64,000 bases of DNA from Microthyrium microscopicum (lineage: Eukaryota; Ascomycota; Dothideomycetes; Microthyriales; Microthyriaceae): NCBI GenBank assembly GCA_010405405.1, contig MU004232.1, positions 515,481 through 579,480 of the forward strand. The letters are read 5' to 3'. Below the pieces are notes generated by a model, which was not told the origin of the DNA, searched no databases, and saw only the letters and a list, made by a program, of their open reading frames with translations. Position numbers and translations under genes: made by a program. This document shows, in pieces, positions 10,418 to 23,943 of this stretch. The stretch's first letter is position 1. Each line of letters starts with the position of its first letter.

Positions 10418-13395
10418 CTACTCGCCCTTTTCGTGCTTGGTGGAGGTACGTTGCAGGGAGACGACTGTGATATAATGTTAGCCCCGCTTCTCTTCTGAAA
10501 CACGAAACAAAATTGCGAAACTTACCGAAATCTTCCAGCGAACGCTGCTTTGTATCCTTCTTTGGTGACTTGCCGTGCATCATATTGTCGAAAGCCACAC
10601 TGTCTTGAAGGAGGAAGTAAACACCGCCCATGACGCAGAAGACCCCAAATGAGAAGACCCAAATACGGACGACAGCGACAATGGAGGTGTTTCCACCAAT
10701 GAACCAACCGAAGAGTGTGAAGAAAGTGGCGATAATGTCGACGCAGAGGATGGCGCCGGACAATTGCCACGATGGGATACTACTCCAGAATGGGCCGTTG
10801 GCACGAGTGATGAAAATGAGCCAATTCTCGGAAAGAGAGATTTGGAGGAAGAGAACTTCGTCACGGACACCAAAGTTCTGTACGATACCACCGTTGACAC
10901 CCTGCTTGAGCACAGGGGACTGCTTTGGATCGGGGTAGCCGAACATGGTGGTGAGAGCAATCCAGGTACCAACGGCGAGAATAATTCCGAGCAAGACGGA
11001 CATTCCCCAGAGCTTGGGAAGGTTCCACTTGACGGGAGTTTTGGAAAATGGAGCATTGTCGTATGCAATAGCGAGGGTAGCTATATCAGCGAAAATAGCG
11101 ATGAAGACGACAAGCTCGAGGTTGAGAGATTCGTTAAGAATGGCAATCCAGAGACCCAAGAAGATTTCCAAATGAAGAGACAGGGCGATACGGTAGACGA
11201 CGTACGCGTACATACGATGGAAAATCTGGCGGGAAGTCTTGAGAGCATCAATGATGGCGGATAGACCAGGGGCAAGGAAGACAATATCGGCAGCAGAACG
11301 AGCAGCGTCAGAGGCACCCTCGACAGCAATACCAGTATCAGCCTTCTTCAGGGATGGAGCATCGTTGACACCGTCACCAGTCATGGCAACGAGATAACCA
11401 CGCTGTTGGAGAATTTCGACGACGTTGTACTTGTGTTGAGGGAAAACTTCAGCGAAACCATCAGCAGCTTCGACGAAATCGTAGACTTCTGAACCGGGCA
11501 TCTCTCCTCCACCACCAAGACCAAGACGCTCAGCGTTATAGACGTTGGTTCCGAGACCGAGTTGACGGGAGGTTTCACGAGCAATGCCGACGGCATCACC
11601 AGTCAACATCTTGATGGAGAGACCTAGGGTCTTGGCTTCGTTGATAGTGCGGTAGGTATCGTGACGTGGGGGATCAGAGCAAGGCATGATTCCGAGGATC
11701 TCCCATGGAGAGTTCTCACGCTTGCGAGCAACACCGAGGGAACGGAAACCGCGAGTAGCGAATTCAGCGACCTTGTTCTTGTAGGCATCATCAATTTCTT
11801 GTGGGACGCCATGGTCTTCCTCGACAGTTTTGAGAACGAAAAGAGGAGCACCCTTGACACAGATGATACGTTCGCCTTGGGGAGATTCGACAACGGCCTG
11901 GACCTTCTTGCTGACGGGATCAAAAGGATGGAAATCGACAACCTTGTACTTGGATAGGACACCTTTGGCGCGGGGATAATACTTCAATGCCTTGAGGAAA
12001 GCCTTGTCGATAGCATCAATACCCTTCTTCTTGCGGGAAGCAGCCAAGCATGCAGTCAACATGAGATCATCTGGTTCAACGCCAGCGACACAGAATGGTT
12101 CGGCAAGAGAAAGCTTGTTCTTGGTGAGCGTTCCGGTCTTGTCAGAGCAGAGAATTTCGACACCAGCGAGGGACTCAATGGCGGACAGTTTCTGGACGAT
12201 AGCCTGTTTCTTGGCGAGATAAGCAGCACCGACGGCCATGGTGGTTGTAACGACAGCGGGAAGACCGACGGGCACACCAACAATGGTGATGGCGAGGGTG
12301 AACTCGAGGATGGTGACGATGTGGTTGGATCGGTAGAAAGATGAAACCCAAACAACGAGAAGAGTCAAGATGACGAGAACCAAGAGAATCTGACCAATAC
12401 CGTTGAGCACTTCAGTGAAATGACCAGTACCACCTGAGGCGGAAGCGACAAGAGAAGCGGCACGACCGACGAAAGTGCTGTCACCAGTGGCGGTAACGAC
12501 CATAAAGGCCTCACCACGCTTGATAGCAGATGAAGAGTAGCAGGTATCGCCAGCATGCTTATCAACAGCAAGAGATTCACCAGTGATAGCGGACTGATCG
12601 ACTTGAAGATAAGCATCCTCGGTGACGATGCGACCATCAGCTGGAACGATAGTACCCTTGATTTTTGTTAGTTATATGCTGTTTAGGATATTGGAGGATT
12701 TGCTTACTTCTTCGATTTGAAGGATATCACCGGGGACAACTTCTGGGGACTCGATTTCGACAAGTTTGCCGTCACGAAGAACAGTAGCCTTAAGAGCGAG
12801 GGTCTTTTTCAACTCCTCGACAATGGAACCAGCTTGGTATTCCTGGATAAAACCGACGAAAGCGTTGAGCAGCAAAAGAGCGCAAATGACACCGAAATCG
12901 ACCCAATCCTGGAGACCAGCAGCGAGGACAGCAGCGGCCTGTGAATCTTATCAGTATGTGTTATGGACGAGGATACGCGAATTTTTTCAAAATCGTGTAG
13001 GGTTTTGCACGTACCTCCATGACGAACTGAATAGGTCCGACAAAGAAACCCAAAAACTTGAGAATCAAATTCTCCTTCTCTTCCTTCATTTGATTCATAC
13101 CAAACTTTTTACGACGGTTACCGACCTCGGCAGTGGTCAAACCGTGACGTGTGTCGGTTTGCAGCAGCTCTTCGGGAATGTTTCGCGCAGCACCGGCCTG
13201 AGTCTCCTCCTCCTCTTCATCAATTACAGCATCTTGAGACTCGAGCTCCTCAATGAGGGCATCAATGTCCTCATCCTCGTCCTCATCTTCTGGGACTTCC
13301 TTCTTGGTCGCTGGGAGGTGTTCACCGTTGCCTCCAGCAGCTACACCATGCTTCTCATCGGCCTCAATGGGCTGGTGGGTGGGTTCCGCAGACAT
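10418..13395 (-). CDS. PMA1: Plasma-membrane H+-ATPase (P3A-type)
   Basis: Four exons: 13395-13015, 12938-12708, 12656-10526 and 10464-10418, with introns of 76, 51 and 61 nt, all GT..AG and in phase. The product has 929 residues, close to Neurospora Pma1 (920). An acidic N-terminus is followed by M1-M2, the actuator region with TGES, M3-M4 ([11 protein letters not shown]), the phosphorylation motif CSDKTGT (Asp near residue 376), the KGAP nucleotide-binding motif, the [12 protein letters not shown] hinge, six C-terminal helices and the autoinhibitory tail [20 protein letters not shown]. The last exon supplies the final 14 residues, where glucose-dependent phosphorylation relieves inhibition in yeast. 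The enzyme pumps protons out, driving nutrient uptake and cytosolic pH control. The very strong codon bias and long pyrimidine-rich leader suit high expression. Confidence 0.97.
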
Positions 13396-14600
13396 GGTTG
13401 CAAAGCGCGAGAGCGAAAATGCGGTGGATACCGATGGTGTTGTAAAAGTGGACCAGAACTATGCTGAGGCAGGGTTAGTAAAGCTTGGGTGAGCTTGACG
13501 CGACGAATGAGCCAATGGGTGTAGATAAGCCAGCAGACGCGCGGATTGCCGGGCCAGAACGAAACAAAAAAAAAGCTCTCAATGGAACACTTTCCAGGAC
13601 GCCGAGGCTCAAAATAAAATATCAATGGAATACAAGGCAAAGAATTGAGCAGATTGCAGTGGTTGTTTAATGGGGAATGATGATGCGTGCGTGCCAGAGC
13701 TATTCAGAGCTTGCGGGGAAAACAAGAGTGCAGCGTGCTGGTGGAAGATAAGCGATTGGGTGAAGTCGTACCTTGGCAGCCGGACAGAAGAAGCTGTCGA
13801 CGCACTCTCAACTGACAATGCACGCGAAAAGGCCAGCAGCGCAGTGCAATTGCAATTGACCTATGAGCGTGATAGAGGGGAGATGGGGAGAAGGTGGTGG
13901 TTGGTGGTGTGAGAAGGAAGAGAGGAAGAAGAACAAGAAAGAGTGGTGGAGGAGAGGATGGGGGAGAGGAAGGAAGGAAGGTGCAGGTCGCTGATCCGGC
14001 AAGAGCGGAGAAAAGGCGAGGAAGCTGCGAGATCAAAAGGCAGGAAGGAACCTCTGAGAGCAAGCTGCAAGTGCAAGTGCAAGTGCAAGTGCAAATGCGA
14101 GTGAGTGCTAGAGAAAGAGCAACGCGTGGAGACAGAAAAAGGCAAGCGCAAGCCAATGCAAATTGAGCAACAGCAAGCTCTCCTTCAAGCGTGGAGCGTG
14201 TGTAGGTACACACACAAGGAAGACAAGAAAGTGGCGATGGGGGTCCCTGCACCGAGAAAGGCTCAAGCAGATGCACGTTCACACGACGACTTACCTTTGG
14301 TGGGCGCCCGACAAGTCAAGTCGCACGGATTGTCGATTATTTGTCGATGCTTGGGGGATGCTTGGGAATGGCTGCGAGCGAGCAAATGCTTGATTGATGA
14401 GCTTGTGAGCGTGGGTAGACTTTGCACACTGAGTGGAGTTTGGCCTGTACAAATCGAGCCTGGCTGCTTGCTTAGCTTGATTACTCAATTGCCTTTACAC
14501 CTCTCTAGCTCCAAAAAGGCGTATTGATGGCTCGCCTTGGCTGGACTTTTATGATTGAACTTACTGCTGACTCTATCAATTGTGAATATCGAGTATTCGA
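13396..14600 (-). promoter_or_regulatory. H+-ATPase promoter and long pyrimidine-rich leader
   Basis: Reading on the minus strand, about 13.87-14.0 kb is a long C+T-rich tract, as is common just upstream of strongly expressed fungal genes. Several small open frames here are low-complexity by-products of the tract. No single TATA box is convincing. Confidence 0.5.
14065..14100. repeat. Hexamer tandem repeat (GTGCAA)n
   Basis: Four perfect GTGCAA units (14071-14094) are flanked by degenerate ones, within the region upstream of the H+-ATPase gene. It may vary in length between strains. Confidence 0.9.
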
Positions 14601-17600
14601 GATATAATATCTTTCGCCCTCTCTCTTTGTTATTTTCTGCTCCCACGCGTTAGCTTCTCGGATCATGACAGCGCGCTCGACTCAATCTACGTACAGAGTC
14701 AATGGCTGGGATGGACCTGATTCGCGCAAGCAAGCTCCGCTGTTGCTAACGGTTTGGGCGCGCCGGGGTCTGCAAGCTCTTGCAGCAAACTGACTGGGAT
14801 CTTACACCTTGAAGCTTGCAGCCGAAAGGTCGAGCTTGTCTCTCAAGATGAAGACTGACTATTTTCAACACCACTCAATGGCTTCTGTCCACGGACGCAA
14901 GTTGTTGTCGAGTTTGTAGGAGTGGAGAGGGGAGAGTCGGCAACAAAGAGGTGAAAAGAAGAAAGCTGTTGCAGACGAGGTTTCGTGCCAATTTTATGTT
15001 GATCTGATAATCCGGTGCGCAACGGTTGACTTCCGCTGAGTTGCAGGGAAGCACTAGGAAAGCAACGGGGGAGAAAAAGCCGCACTATGCGGATGCTGGA
15101 CGACCAACGAGACGAGTCTTTTTTACTGCGTTCCGTAGAAGAACGATAGGCACGCTGTTTTTCTCTCTGGGCTCATCCACTTCGCCTGTGTCTGGCCACG
15201 GCAGGCGAAAAGCTTTACTGATCAAAGCGTAGGCTAAACTGCGTTAGAAAACACGCCAGGCGTAGATACGCAAATGACGCTTCAAGCTCGGGCTGGGATA
15301 GCGCAAATTGAACGGGCGTGTATCTCTGATGATACCAAATCAGTTGGCTAAATCGTCGGTAATAATTGCACGCTAGTATCCCGCGCGAACTTCTGTGCGT
15401 CGGATCCGTAGACTCTCTTTTGCTGGCAGCTGCGCGGTAGACAACTATTGGATCTTCAGTATTTCCTCGCTCTCGACGCCATCTCCGCTCAAGTTGTCTG
15501 CTAATTTACTGAATGCTACAATGACTGACTGTTGTTGTCTGAAATCGTCGCGTAAAGATAGCAAAAACATTGGAGCTTGGGGCAAGTAACGCACCAGTCA
15601 GAGTCAAACGCGACTTTTGAATTTTGATAAGATTGCCCAAATATAAGCGGAGAGGTTCCGGTTCGGCAAAAGCTCTCTCGCAAAGTTGCAAGGGCAGTAA
15701 AACAATCGACCTCACGGTTCGCTGTCGTCACAATCTGGCTGAACGCCCTCACTCAAAGAAACGTGGGAGAGCACAGACTTTGCAGACGTTACAGTCAAGG
15801 CCTGCCAGTAATTGTTCGCAGCTTGGGTTGCTTAGGTCTGTATCAAAACTTTGCCTGATTCGATGCGTACGGTATTGTAGGATGTGCGATTTTTCCGATG
15901 GTGAGATCAATGATGAATGATGGACAGAAAAAAAGAAAACAATCTGCGCCAGGCACTTGGAAAGGCAATGTGCATAAAAAATCTGCTGTCGATGGACTTG
16001 ACGACGGCAAACAACAGCTCCAGGCACGCAAGGTACCGATAGAATGGAGGGAGAGGGGGCGGTTAGAAGAATCACGGAAAGCAGCATCAAAAGACTCAAG
16101 GACAACTCTACTTCTTTAACCCTTCGAACGCTCCAGCCAGTCCATCTTTACGAAGCGCGGATAGTTGTACAACACCAGCGACAAGACTCTTCGGTGCTTC
16201 ATCAAGACTTCACTTGATGGCCAAGATGCATCCACGGGGTGGAACGACCAGCTCGCCCAGAGCTTGGCTGTCTCGCACAGCACACAAGAACTCTGGTCCT
16301 AATGTTCAAGAAACTCTTGTCTATATTGCAGATTAGCCGCCATGGACAATCTTTGACTACTACCTCTGTAGTAATGTAGATTTGCGCCGAGGATAAGTCA
16401 CCTTCCTCCAACGTCGAATTGAGGGCCAAATTCAATATACATCGCCAATGGCTTCAAGATTGATACGCTAGCCAAATGACTGATTACACCAACAGCTGAT
16501 CCTGGGCAGAAAACAATAAACAAGGATTATTAAAGTGGCCTCAATCAAGGGTACAGAGAGCTTCCATGTGCAGATTCCATCGACTGAGAAACATAATCGT
16601 TACTCATGAAAATCCGCCCAGCCTCTCGACTTGATGAAACAAAAGAAACCGCTTTCCTGCATGGGATATCATCCATGATCCACCAAGGTTCTGGTGGCTT
16701 GGACGACACGCATTTTCAGAAATGTTTCTCTCCAATTCTTCAGGCGAACCATTGCTGGAAGTGCTGTGGAAATGTTCCGACATGTCTTGCTTGTTTGTGT
16801 TGCCTTTCTGGAACCGCCAAATTCTGCCGTGCCTAGGCGCTGTTACTACCGCGATGAGAGCGATATTGGATATTTCGCCTGTTCCGACCATGCATGGAAG
16901 GCAACAGAATCAAGAACAACACCTGAACTGCCCAATGCTCAATGCCATGCTGCAAGGCACGAGCAGTATTCTCCAGCACGGTGTAAATCACAGCCCAGCA
17001 TTAACTTATTAACATAATCTTTAAATGTATAACATGTAGCCGATTGGACAATTGAGGCTCTTTGACGGAAGCTCTCGGACTACGGTCAACTACATGCAGC
17101 CAGCGTTCCCCAGTTCCAAAAGGGAATATTCTATCACGAGACAAAGCTTCTACGAACACAATTCCCGCGCGAATTATTCCCATAAACTAGAAGAGTAATG
17201 GGAACGCTTGAGAGACCAGTGCCGCTCAAAAGTGACGGGTTCAAGGCCATCTCAAGGCTGATTTTGACGGTACTTGGCTGACCATTCTGGCGGCTCTTGG
17301 TATCGGATGCAGATAGTGTTCGCTACCTAGTCTGTTTCGTGTTGTTTCCTTAAGCTAGGCGAAAGCTATGCCTTAAGATCTTCTTGATATATGCCCAGCA
17401 TAAGTGATTTTCGAACAAATTTTTTATACTAACAGCAGATCCAGCTGTACTTTTGCCTCGTCTCACCATCAAGGCGATCTAGCAGGCACAATTCCCATGG
17501 TATGCCAAATCGGGGAGCTATTCAGCTTGAAGAAATAATGCACCTTAACGGCGATTAGTTGATCATCCAGGTTCTGCCATTCGTTACATGCCTCCGTCCA

Positions 17601-18064
17601 TATCGTTCTTGGGATTATGTATACACTTCAAGGTCTTCCCTTGTCAACTAAACACGTTTTCAAGACCCTGTTCACTACGCGAATAGGGCTTGGCTGATTC
17701 AACAACCAATTGCCCAAAGTATGCCCTCGCTACAAGTATCATTGGCATATCTTCACCTAAACTGAGGTATCAAATATCAACAGATGACTTCGTATCATTT
17801 GGACGTTATGCATTGGCCCTTCAACTTTCTCACCAGCCTTCTGAATTTTCTAATGCAGTTCCACGCCACCGATGTAATCTACACATGCGCGTCCTAGCGG
17901 CGTCCACGCTAAGGCGGCTTGACGGCCGAGACATGCAGGTCTCCACTTGGTTTGCATGATCCTCCGTAAAGAATGGAATCTTATTGGCTCAGCGTACAAA
18001 TTGAATAAAGTTTGTCACTATTTGGATGTGGGTGGTGTGGGTGAAATCGCTGACTACATCTCTA
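14601..18064. other. Gene-poor DNA
   Basis: Only short open frames without start context, introns or family resemblance are present. I see no gene, RNA or element that I can support. Base composition is normal, so it is not RIP-affected. Confidence 0.4.
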
Positions 18065-18303
18065 CCGTAAAGATCGATTCTCACGGGTTCTAGCTATTTG
18101 GCGTTTTTCGTGGCTTCATAATTCTCAATTTCTATACCACATTTTGAAAACGGGGCGTTGAAGTGCTTGCTTTGACTGTCACTTAGCTATAATAAGTTTA
18201 GTTTTAACACATTTTGGACGCCTCTTGGACGCCCCACAAGCCATCTGGCAAAACCCAGCACCCTCACTGGGGACCTAGAACCCGTGAGAATCGATCTTTA
18301 CGG
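18065..18303. mobile_element. 239-bp MITE with 29-bp terminal inverted repeats
   Basis: The left arm (18065-18093, CCGTAAAGATCGATTCTCAC..) and right arm (18275-18303) are perfect reverse complements over 29 bp and are flanked by TA on both sides. As in the first MITE the ends begin CCG and the target is TA, but the arm sequences differ, so this is another family of the same superfamily type. It has no coding capacity and lies in gene-poor DNA. Confidence 0.9.
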
Positions 18304-20918
18304 TATCTCTTGCTGTGTAAGAGCTGTGAGAGTTTCTACATTAAGGTATCAAAATCAGATGTATAACATCCTGTCTACTTCGTACCTATTTGGAAGGATG
18401 GCAGCCGCTTCCTTTGAAGGTTTGTGGTGTTGAACACGCACAATTCGGCAAATACACTGTCATTGCTATTCGGAATATGGCCGCGATATAATCCCACGCG
18501 GCTCCGAAGGTTGTATGCCGGCCTCAATCTTCATTGTTCACCGACATCACGGCAATTTTGAGCCCGAGTGCTCACTTTTGACAATTGGAGTCCTGATTCT
18601 AGGGGGCCAGCTGTCTTGGGCAAAAATAACGCACTCAGCTTTGCGGGTATTCGGTTATGACTTGAATGCAGAGGCTGAGATACTGTCGATGATCCTAGAA
18701 GCATTTGACAAAGGTTGTCTCCAAGGTACAACCACAACTCGATCATCTCGTTGATTCTAGAGATATCGAGACTAGGCATAATCCTTTCACCATCTGCCGT
18801 GGACCCGTGGTAGGCTAGCACTACTTTATTTCCTTGGCCGGAGCTTAACCAACGGTACCATGAATCCGTGATCTCGACGAGGGATTATTCCCCCAACGCA
18901 GAATTCTTTGAGCATGGAATTGGGAAAGAATTATGTCAAACGACCATTTACCGCTTTTAGGACCCTTGTTTTCCGTTCCTGCATACTAAAGAACGCATCG
19001 TAAAAGTCGTCTATCGTGGCAACCGTTGCATCAATCCCGAAAATTGTACCGACTGTTAGCCGATTAGTTCACATCCACTCCGATATATCCTCTACCCTCG
19101 GATAGCAACCACGAGACATATTCACCATGACCAATTTCCAGCAGTAAATAATTCCAGCGAAAAGTGAAACCTTACCGCCTTTTCTCAATTGCCTCTTTGC
19201 TTTTGCCGCTCCTTATAACGGCTGCGCAATACGTTACGCCACATATCAAACTCCATCCCTCAACACCATACGGTAAGCAAGCCATCTCCCTTACACAGCC
19301 AAGCACAGATCTGCCCTCCGCCGCCGCAATGCACAGCATCCAGATCTCAGCCGTTGGACAAAATAACTATCAGCCGCTCGCCAAGTTGTTAGGAGAGACT
19401 GGGCATGAAGCCAAGATCTCCAAGACGTGCCTCCGCCTGGCGGAACCGTGCTTGTATCACCAATAGTGCCTTTGCCCAGGCTTATGATTGCTCATGTCAA
19501 AATATATCGATCGTGATACTGTGATACATTGCACTCGGCCTAAACGTGCCACATTTAGAAACTGCTCGTTCAGAGACCAAGAGTTCTTGGATGGGCGTAT
19601 GGTTTGGATTGGTGATCGTGCTTGTGAAACATTGAAAATCTTCCAAGACTCCAAGATGGTGATGTGACATTGCTGTACTCATATCCGCTCTTGGCCATGC
19701 TGGTGCCCTGGAAGGGATGATTGGTATGCTGTAGATTCTCAGTGCTTCCAGATGCATGGTGATCGAAACGATACTCCTTGAAGGTTTTGTTCATAACTTC
19801 ATATTATGGAACAGCCTCCAGGTATTCATTCGTGCGATTATGAGCTGTGACATGTCGCTGATCCCAGATATTGATTCCAACAAGACCGTCTAGAGTTTAC
19901 TTCGTTGGAATTGTTTCATGTCCGAAGTCTATATTTCGTCGATGAGCTGAAGTAAGCTTACGCTCAAATGTTATCTTTAGTGTAACTTCATAGCTCCGAT
20001 TAGATTCTTGAGGGTCTAAGGGTAAATTGTAAGATCTTGCCCAGATGCGTACTGTAAATCAACAACCCAGTAGGGTTTTAAGATATTGGTCCTGGTATAA
20101 GCTACCAAGTCTTGGCTCATATACGCCTAAACGACTTTGACATGTCCGCTGTCTTGTCCCAATATCAAGCAAGACGATCGTGAATTCTTCTAGAGCTTCT
20201 GAAGAGGGTACGGTTTTTGCCTTTGCTATAACCAAGCCCGCAATTACTCAGCTCGGGCTAAATCTTGAAGCTTTTCACTATTGCCCTTCAACACGGGGAT
20301 ATGTGTCGTCGCTACGATGAACCGAGTTGAGCTGTGCAAGGGCACAGATTATCCGCACTACAGTTGATTCAGACTCTCTCAAGACTCAGTGTTTCTTGGC
20401 ACATATATCTTGAGGATTGTGCGTCGAGGGATGGTAGTAACGAGTTATATCTACTGATCTTGGCCCATCACTGGTACTTTGCTGTTGATTAGGCGCCCAA
20501 ATGTTTCCAAGGATAACATAATATGGTCTTTGGCTTGAGGAAGACCATGAAGTTACTTAGCGCTCTCTTTGAGCGCCAGTGCCCAGGCCAAAATGCTCTG
20601 CTCAGCGGACCTATAGGTAAAAACGAGGTTCTTGTATTCCGGTCACGAATTAAAAATTGAGATCAGAAAGCAGACTCGACCTCCGGCACGTCTCATGTGA
20701 TTACACTCTCAAGACCAATACAGTCACATTCAAACGTTAGTGTTACATAAAATAGCGGACTGAGACAGAAAATATATGCTTTTTCAGGTTTAACAAACAA
20801 AGCCCGGCAAGATCAGTCTGATCTCTAGCCTAGCTTGACAAGTAGCAATAGCGATTAGAATTATTCCAAAACCTGGGCTGGCAAGACGCTTCAAAGGCCG
20901 AAAACGGAAAGTGAAATA
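18304..20918. other. Gene-poor DNA downstream of the chitin deacetylase
   Basis: No confident gene. The only segment with coding character is near 19164-19466 (separate entry). The right end contains the 3' region of the deacetylase gene. Confidence 0.4.
19164..19466 (+). pseudogene. Possible relic of a small secreted protein
   Basis: A 100-codon open segment begins with GTG rather than ATG and encodes a signal-peptide-like start (RLFSIASLLLPLLITAAQ), followed by an unrecognised soluble region. The position of GTG exactly where an ATG would be expected suggests a lost start. This is weak evidence and it may be chance. Confidence 0.2.
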
Positions 20919-22793
20919 TTACTTCTAGGAAAGTCAGCTATGAAAACATTCCCGCGAAGATCAAATGATGTAGGTGCCACTTACCGTGCATTGTCCAAAA
21001 GATCTTTGACATCCTGTAGAGCAATATGCTGACGTGCTGCCGCTACCAACTTGTTAGATTATTTAGTATCGCGAGTTCAACGATAACTTACCAATAGCCA
21101 GCGGGGGAGCAACAACTTCCAAACTCAGAGCCGATACAAGTGAAGCCATTAACTCCACCGCAAGATGCGTCAAGGCTGACGGGTTTACCCTTGCCACCGG
21201 TGGGAGTGATACCGCATGTCCCGAATCCTGATTGGCATCCTAACATCAAGCGTCAGCATGTCTTCCAGTGCAATATATTGAAGTTCCATAGTAGAGACAT
21301 CCAGTCCCTAGAGCGTATGCATGTATATGGGGTCCTTACCAGTTCCACAATGTGCGGTCGAGGATCCACTGCAAAAGTTAGACTGACCTCGAGTTAATCA
21401 GTTTTATACACTCACCACCAGCCATTAACGCTACAGCAACCGCCGAATTGAGATCCTTTGCACGTAAAGCCGCTTTTTGTCCCGCACGTGGCGTCTACCG
21501 AGACAACTGATTGCGGTACAGTGCCAGGCGGTGGTGCCACTGGACTAGAAGTCGGCGCCAATGTTGGTGCCGCAGTTGGAGGAGCGGTTGGTGCTGCTGG
21601 TGGAGGTTGTGTTGGCGCAGAAGTTTCGAGAGATCCTCCTCCAAGAGTTCTGTACCAATTGGCAGGATCGTCGCCTAAACATTCGCCGACAGTGACGGAC
21701 TTGTATCCGAGCTGTGTGAAGGTCGAGAGCATAAACTCGGTGAGATTGTATGCGGTCTGGTAGTGAATGTCATGGGAGATGCTCAAGAAGCTTCCGCCCT
21801 TGGCTGCTGTCTTTGTGGTCATGTTTCCGAAAAAGTCAATCTTGGAGGTCATGATCTTGTTCGGGTCGTCGTTCAGATAGTCCTCCGTGTCCAAGTCAAA
21901 GTATATCACATGGTAACCTAGATCCGCAAGATCTTTTTGACAAGCATTGGTGCAGCTACTGTAAGGCGGTCTCATGTATGTGGGAAAGAACCCGAGGATG
22001 TTGTTGAGAGCGACTTCATTATGATACATCTGATCAAGGCGCTGAGCTTTAGTGATCAGACTTAGATCTTGGTGACCCCATGTATGAGAGGCGATTTGAT
22101 GGCCACTAGCATATGCGCGCTTGATTACACTGGCCCAGGGGTATGCCGCATTATCGATGGGTCCTTTGCCAATGTTGTTGCCAGTAATGAAAAAGGTTGC
22201 TTTTGCTTTATACTGATCGAAGAGATCTAGAACGTGACTTGTGTAGCTGTTTGGGCCGTCATCAAAGGTGATCGCAATATTTCCGGGTTTCTACAATTTT
22301 AGCATCATAAAGCGCACGATAATGGGATCAAACTTACAACACAGCTGTAAACACCAGCGCCACCATATGGCACATCTCCTATTTTGGTTCTTTGAACACT
22401 GCGCGTCAAAGGGCCATTGGGAACCATCAGTGTATCGCAGCCATTGCCGTAGTTGAACTGGCAGTCTGGCGCCGAGCAGTAATCTATGCCTTTACCACAC
22501 CAACCGGCAGCAGAGCAGCAGTATCCATTAGCACAAGCCCCAGGTCCAGAACCGCATTCTCCATCGATGTTGTCATTATTTTGACGTCGACTCAATCGAC
22601 TATGCTGTGACCAAACTTGAGACCTTTCCACACCAATTGTGCTTGCATATTGGCCGGGTGAGAGGCGCTCCTTCAAAACCTGGACAGCGCGGCTACCAAG
22701 AAGTTTTGGAAGTCCTTCATTTTCGGAATAGTGAGCATTGGTGAGAACGGGCAAGGCTGTCAAAGACGCAGCCAACATCGAAATCCAAATCAT
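20919..22793 (-). CDS. Chitin deacetylase (CE4) with three CBM18 modules
   Basis: Six exons: 22793-22338, 22290-21416, 21368-21340, 21239-21092, 21042-20985 and 20924-20919. Every junction is GT..AG and in phase, giving 523 residues. The order is a signal peptide (MLAASLTALPVLTNA), a propeptide-like stretch with RLSRRQ, CBM18-1 (CGSGPGACANGYCCSAAGWCG), the NodB polysaccharide-deacetylase domain (ITFDDGPNSYTSHVLD; SHTWGHQDLS supplying the metal histidines; MRPPYSSC; FDLDTEDY), a long P/T/A linker, then CBM18-2 and CBM18-3 (each with FTCxGSxFGxCCS). It removes acetyl groups from chitin, making chitosan in the wall or masking chitin from host chitinases. The C-terminal chitin-binding modules are split by small exons, including one of 29 nt. 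The last exon encodes only Lys and stop, which makes the exact end less certain. Confidence 0.9.
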
Positions 22794-23943
22794 GGCTCCA
22801 GTTGCAACTTGCTAGAATACGTAAAACACGCAAGGCTAAAGGCTAAAAGGTGGAGAAAGATGTTGTGGTTTAAATAATCAATTTTATATTAACGAGTGGA
22901 CGGTCCCGAAGAACCAGTAAATAGCAGCAAGCACGAAAAGTCCCCTATCCGGGACGTAGATGGAAGCAAAAGAATTATATCAAGTAGTAGAGAATAGGCT
23001 GAGTTCTCATTTTAAAGAATCACAAACAATACAAATGGCCTGGGCAGCAAGAACACGACGCAAGGATTCAACGTACTCGCCGTACACTTTAGAAATTGAT
23101 CATTTCTCTCACCACCTATGTAGAAGATCGGAGGCTAATAGCTCATCCCTGAACGGTTCGCCCTAACTTAGAAGATTTTTAGTAACAGAGTCGAAGCTTT
23201 GACAAGTACGGGGCGCTCGTTCCAAGGCACAGGAAATCTTCCAATATGAATGCCCTGTCGTAGCCATAAAAATATATTGAGTAGCCCCGAGACGAATTGG
23301 CTGGATCTATTGACTTAGTACCTCATATTCTAAGATAGTATATTGTAAATGAGCGGGGAGGCTCGAGTTACACAGCACGAGTTCTAAGCATATCGGAAGC
23401 TACTTCGAGGTCGTGTCACTATAGGTGCAGTTGCAGAAGTTCAACTCACCAATTTCAGGCCTTTTTGGGGTTCAGTTAGATGTCCAGAGTCTTGTTAACC
23501 ATTTACTATCCCATCATCACTGCAGCAACTTTTATATATAGCTCTTCCTGACTTTCTCATTACTACCAGGCAGGTCCTTCCGGAAATGAGGTCATCTAAT
23601 GGCAGTGTGTTCGAGGGACATTTCCTAAAGAATTTCGATAGAAGCGTTTAGCTTACAGTCTAAGCAAGAAGGAAGAAGTTTGAGGTAATGATTTCATTCG
23701 TATCTCCACCTCGTATTTAATCGCAGTACATGAATTTGGAACAACGACTGTAACAATGGCTGCTAAGCAGCGAGACATATTGACCGATGTCAAGTATAAC
23801 AAATCAAGCAAAAGACAAGTTAAAAAAACAACGAAGATTCATCAAGCCCATAGTCACGCAAAGAGCGACTCGCAAAATCCTTCGGCGCAGTCAGAATTTC
23901 ATGTCCAGCACATGGAGTTCAAGTTCAGAGCACAAGCTTCTTA
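22794..23943. other. Intergenic DNA
   Basis: This contains the deacetylase promoter (an AT-rich TATA-like stretch near 22870-22890 on the minus strand) and the downstream region of family member A. No gene is supported. Confidence 0.45.

Noticed and set aside
10580-13492. Several open frames on the plus strand and in other minus frames
   Set aside because: They overlap the H+-ATPase gene and reflect its strong codon bias.
14601-18064. A dozen small open frames in gene-poor DNA
   Set aside because: All are under 120 codons, overlap each other on both strands and show no family resemblance or introns.
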